A DNA stretch of 64,000 bases, from positions 48,628-112,627 of the forward strand of contig NZ_JAGQEE010000012.1 in NCBI RefSeq assembly GCF_018304945.1, given 5' to 3'. The position numbers and the translations under genes were made by a program. Positions within the stretch are counted from its first letter, which is position 1. The number at the start of each line of letters is the position of its first letter. Of this stretch, positions 63,923-64,000 are shown one piece after another. Under the pieces are notes generated by a model. That model saw only the letters and a list, made by a program, of their open reading frames with translations, was not told the origin of the DNA and ran no database searches. The DNA comes from Collimonas humicola. Lineage in GTDB: Bacteria > Pseudomonadota > Gammaproteobacteria > Burkholderiales > Burkholderiaceae_D.

Positions 63923-64000
63923 AAGCCTGACGATGACCTACTTTCACACTGGTTGCAGCACTATCATCGGCGCAAAGTCGTTTCACGGTCCTGTTCGGGA
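63923..64000 (-). rRNA. rrf: 5S rRNA, 3' part (5' end outside window)
   Basis: Minus-strand TCCCGAACAGGACCGTGAAA, GCGCCGATGATAGTGCTGCA and the 3' end GTAGGTCATCGTCAGGCTT are 5S rRNA. About 78 of roughly 113-120 nt are in the window. The rRNA operon must extend to the right. Confidence 0.95.

Overview
This window looks like chromosomal DNA of a betaproteobacterium of the order Burkholderiales, most likely Oxalobacteraceae (Collimonas or a close relative). The family assignment is my inference. It rests on high GC coding DNA, the dusB-fis-purH-ruvC and argC-DUF6776-bactofilin-erpA-anmK-M23-tyrS gene orders, and the 5S rRNA sequence. I found no insertion sequence, prophage, integron or CRISPR array. 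The DNA is densely coding, mostly on the minus strand.

Layout. 1-7.5 kb: the start of the dcw cell-wall cluster on the minus strand (mraZ, rsmH, ftsL, ftsI, murE, murF, mraY; mraY runs off the left edge), with a well-formed MraZ-type promoter/operator. 7.85-16 kb: ruvC, purH, fis and dusB, then a GGDEF-like protein with a degraded active site, a histidine phosphatase, a PEBP protein, dtd and tyrS. 16-24.5 kb: a murein endopeptidase and anmK (plus strand), then erpA, a bactofilin, a DUF6776 protein, argC, rpsI-rplM, an OsmC protein and coq7. The rplM/osmC gap holds a candidate small RNA with its own promoter and terminator. 24.5-30.4 kb: a nitrate assimilation block (nasT, nrtA, nrtB, nrtD, cobA-type methyltransferase), with a near-perfect sigma-54 promoter and an ANTAR-type antitermination leader before nrtA. 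30.4-39.6 kb: pyrC, an AAA ATPase, a glutamate/aspartate ABC importer (gltIJKL plus a second binding protein), gdhA and a LysR regulator.

39.6-46 kb: an ATM1-type ABC exporter, a YciA thioesterase, and the D-galactonate operon dgoK-dgoA-dgoD divergent from an IclR regulator, with a visible palindrome and promoter. 46-53.6 kb: fadD, a hydrolase fused to a divergent acyl-CoA-synthetase-like domain that lacks key lysines, a zinc peptidase lipoprotein and a molybdopterin oxidoreductase. 53.7-62.9 kb: peptide uptake and breakdown (M20 deacetylase, oligopeptide ABC transporter genes, an M20 amidohydrolase) and an SMP-30 lactonase. 63-64 kb: a PagL-type lipid A deacylase and the 3' end of an rRNA operon (5S, minus strand).

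Themes. Nitrogen acquisition dominates the accessory part: nitrate uptake, glutamate uptake joined to glutamate dehydrogenase, and peptide uptake joined to amidohydrolases. The most informative non-coding structures are the nrtA leader (NtrC-like site, sigma-54 promoter, mutually exclusive antiterminator and terminator), the sRNA candidate at about 23.1-23.2 kb, and a 15-codon reading frame ending on the rplM start codon.
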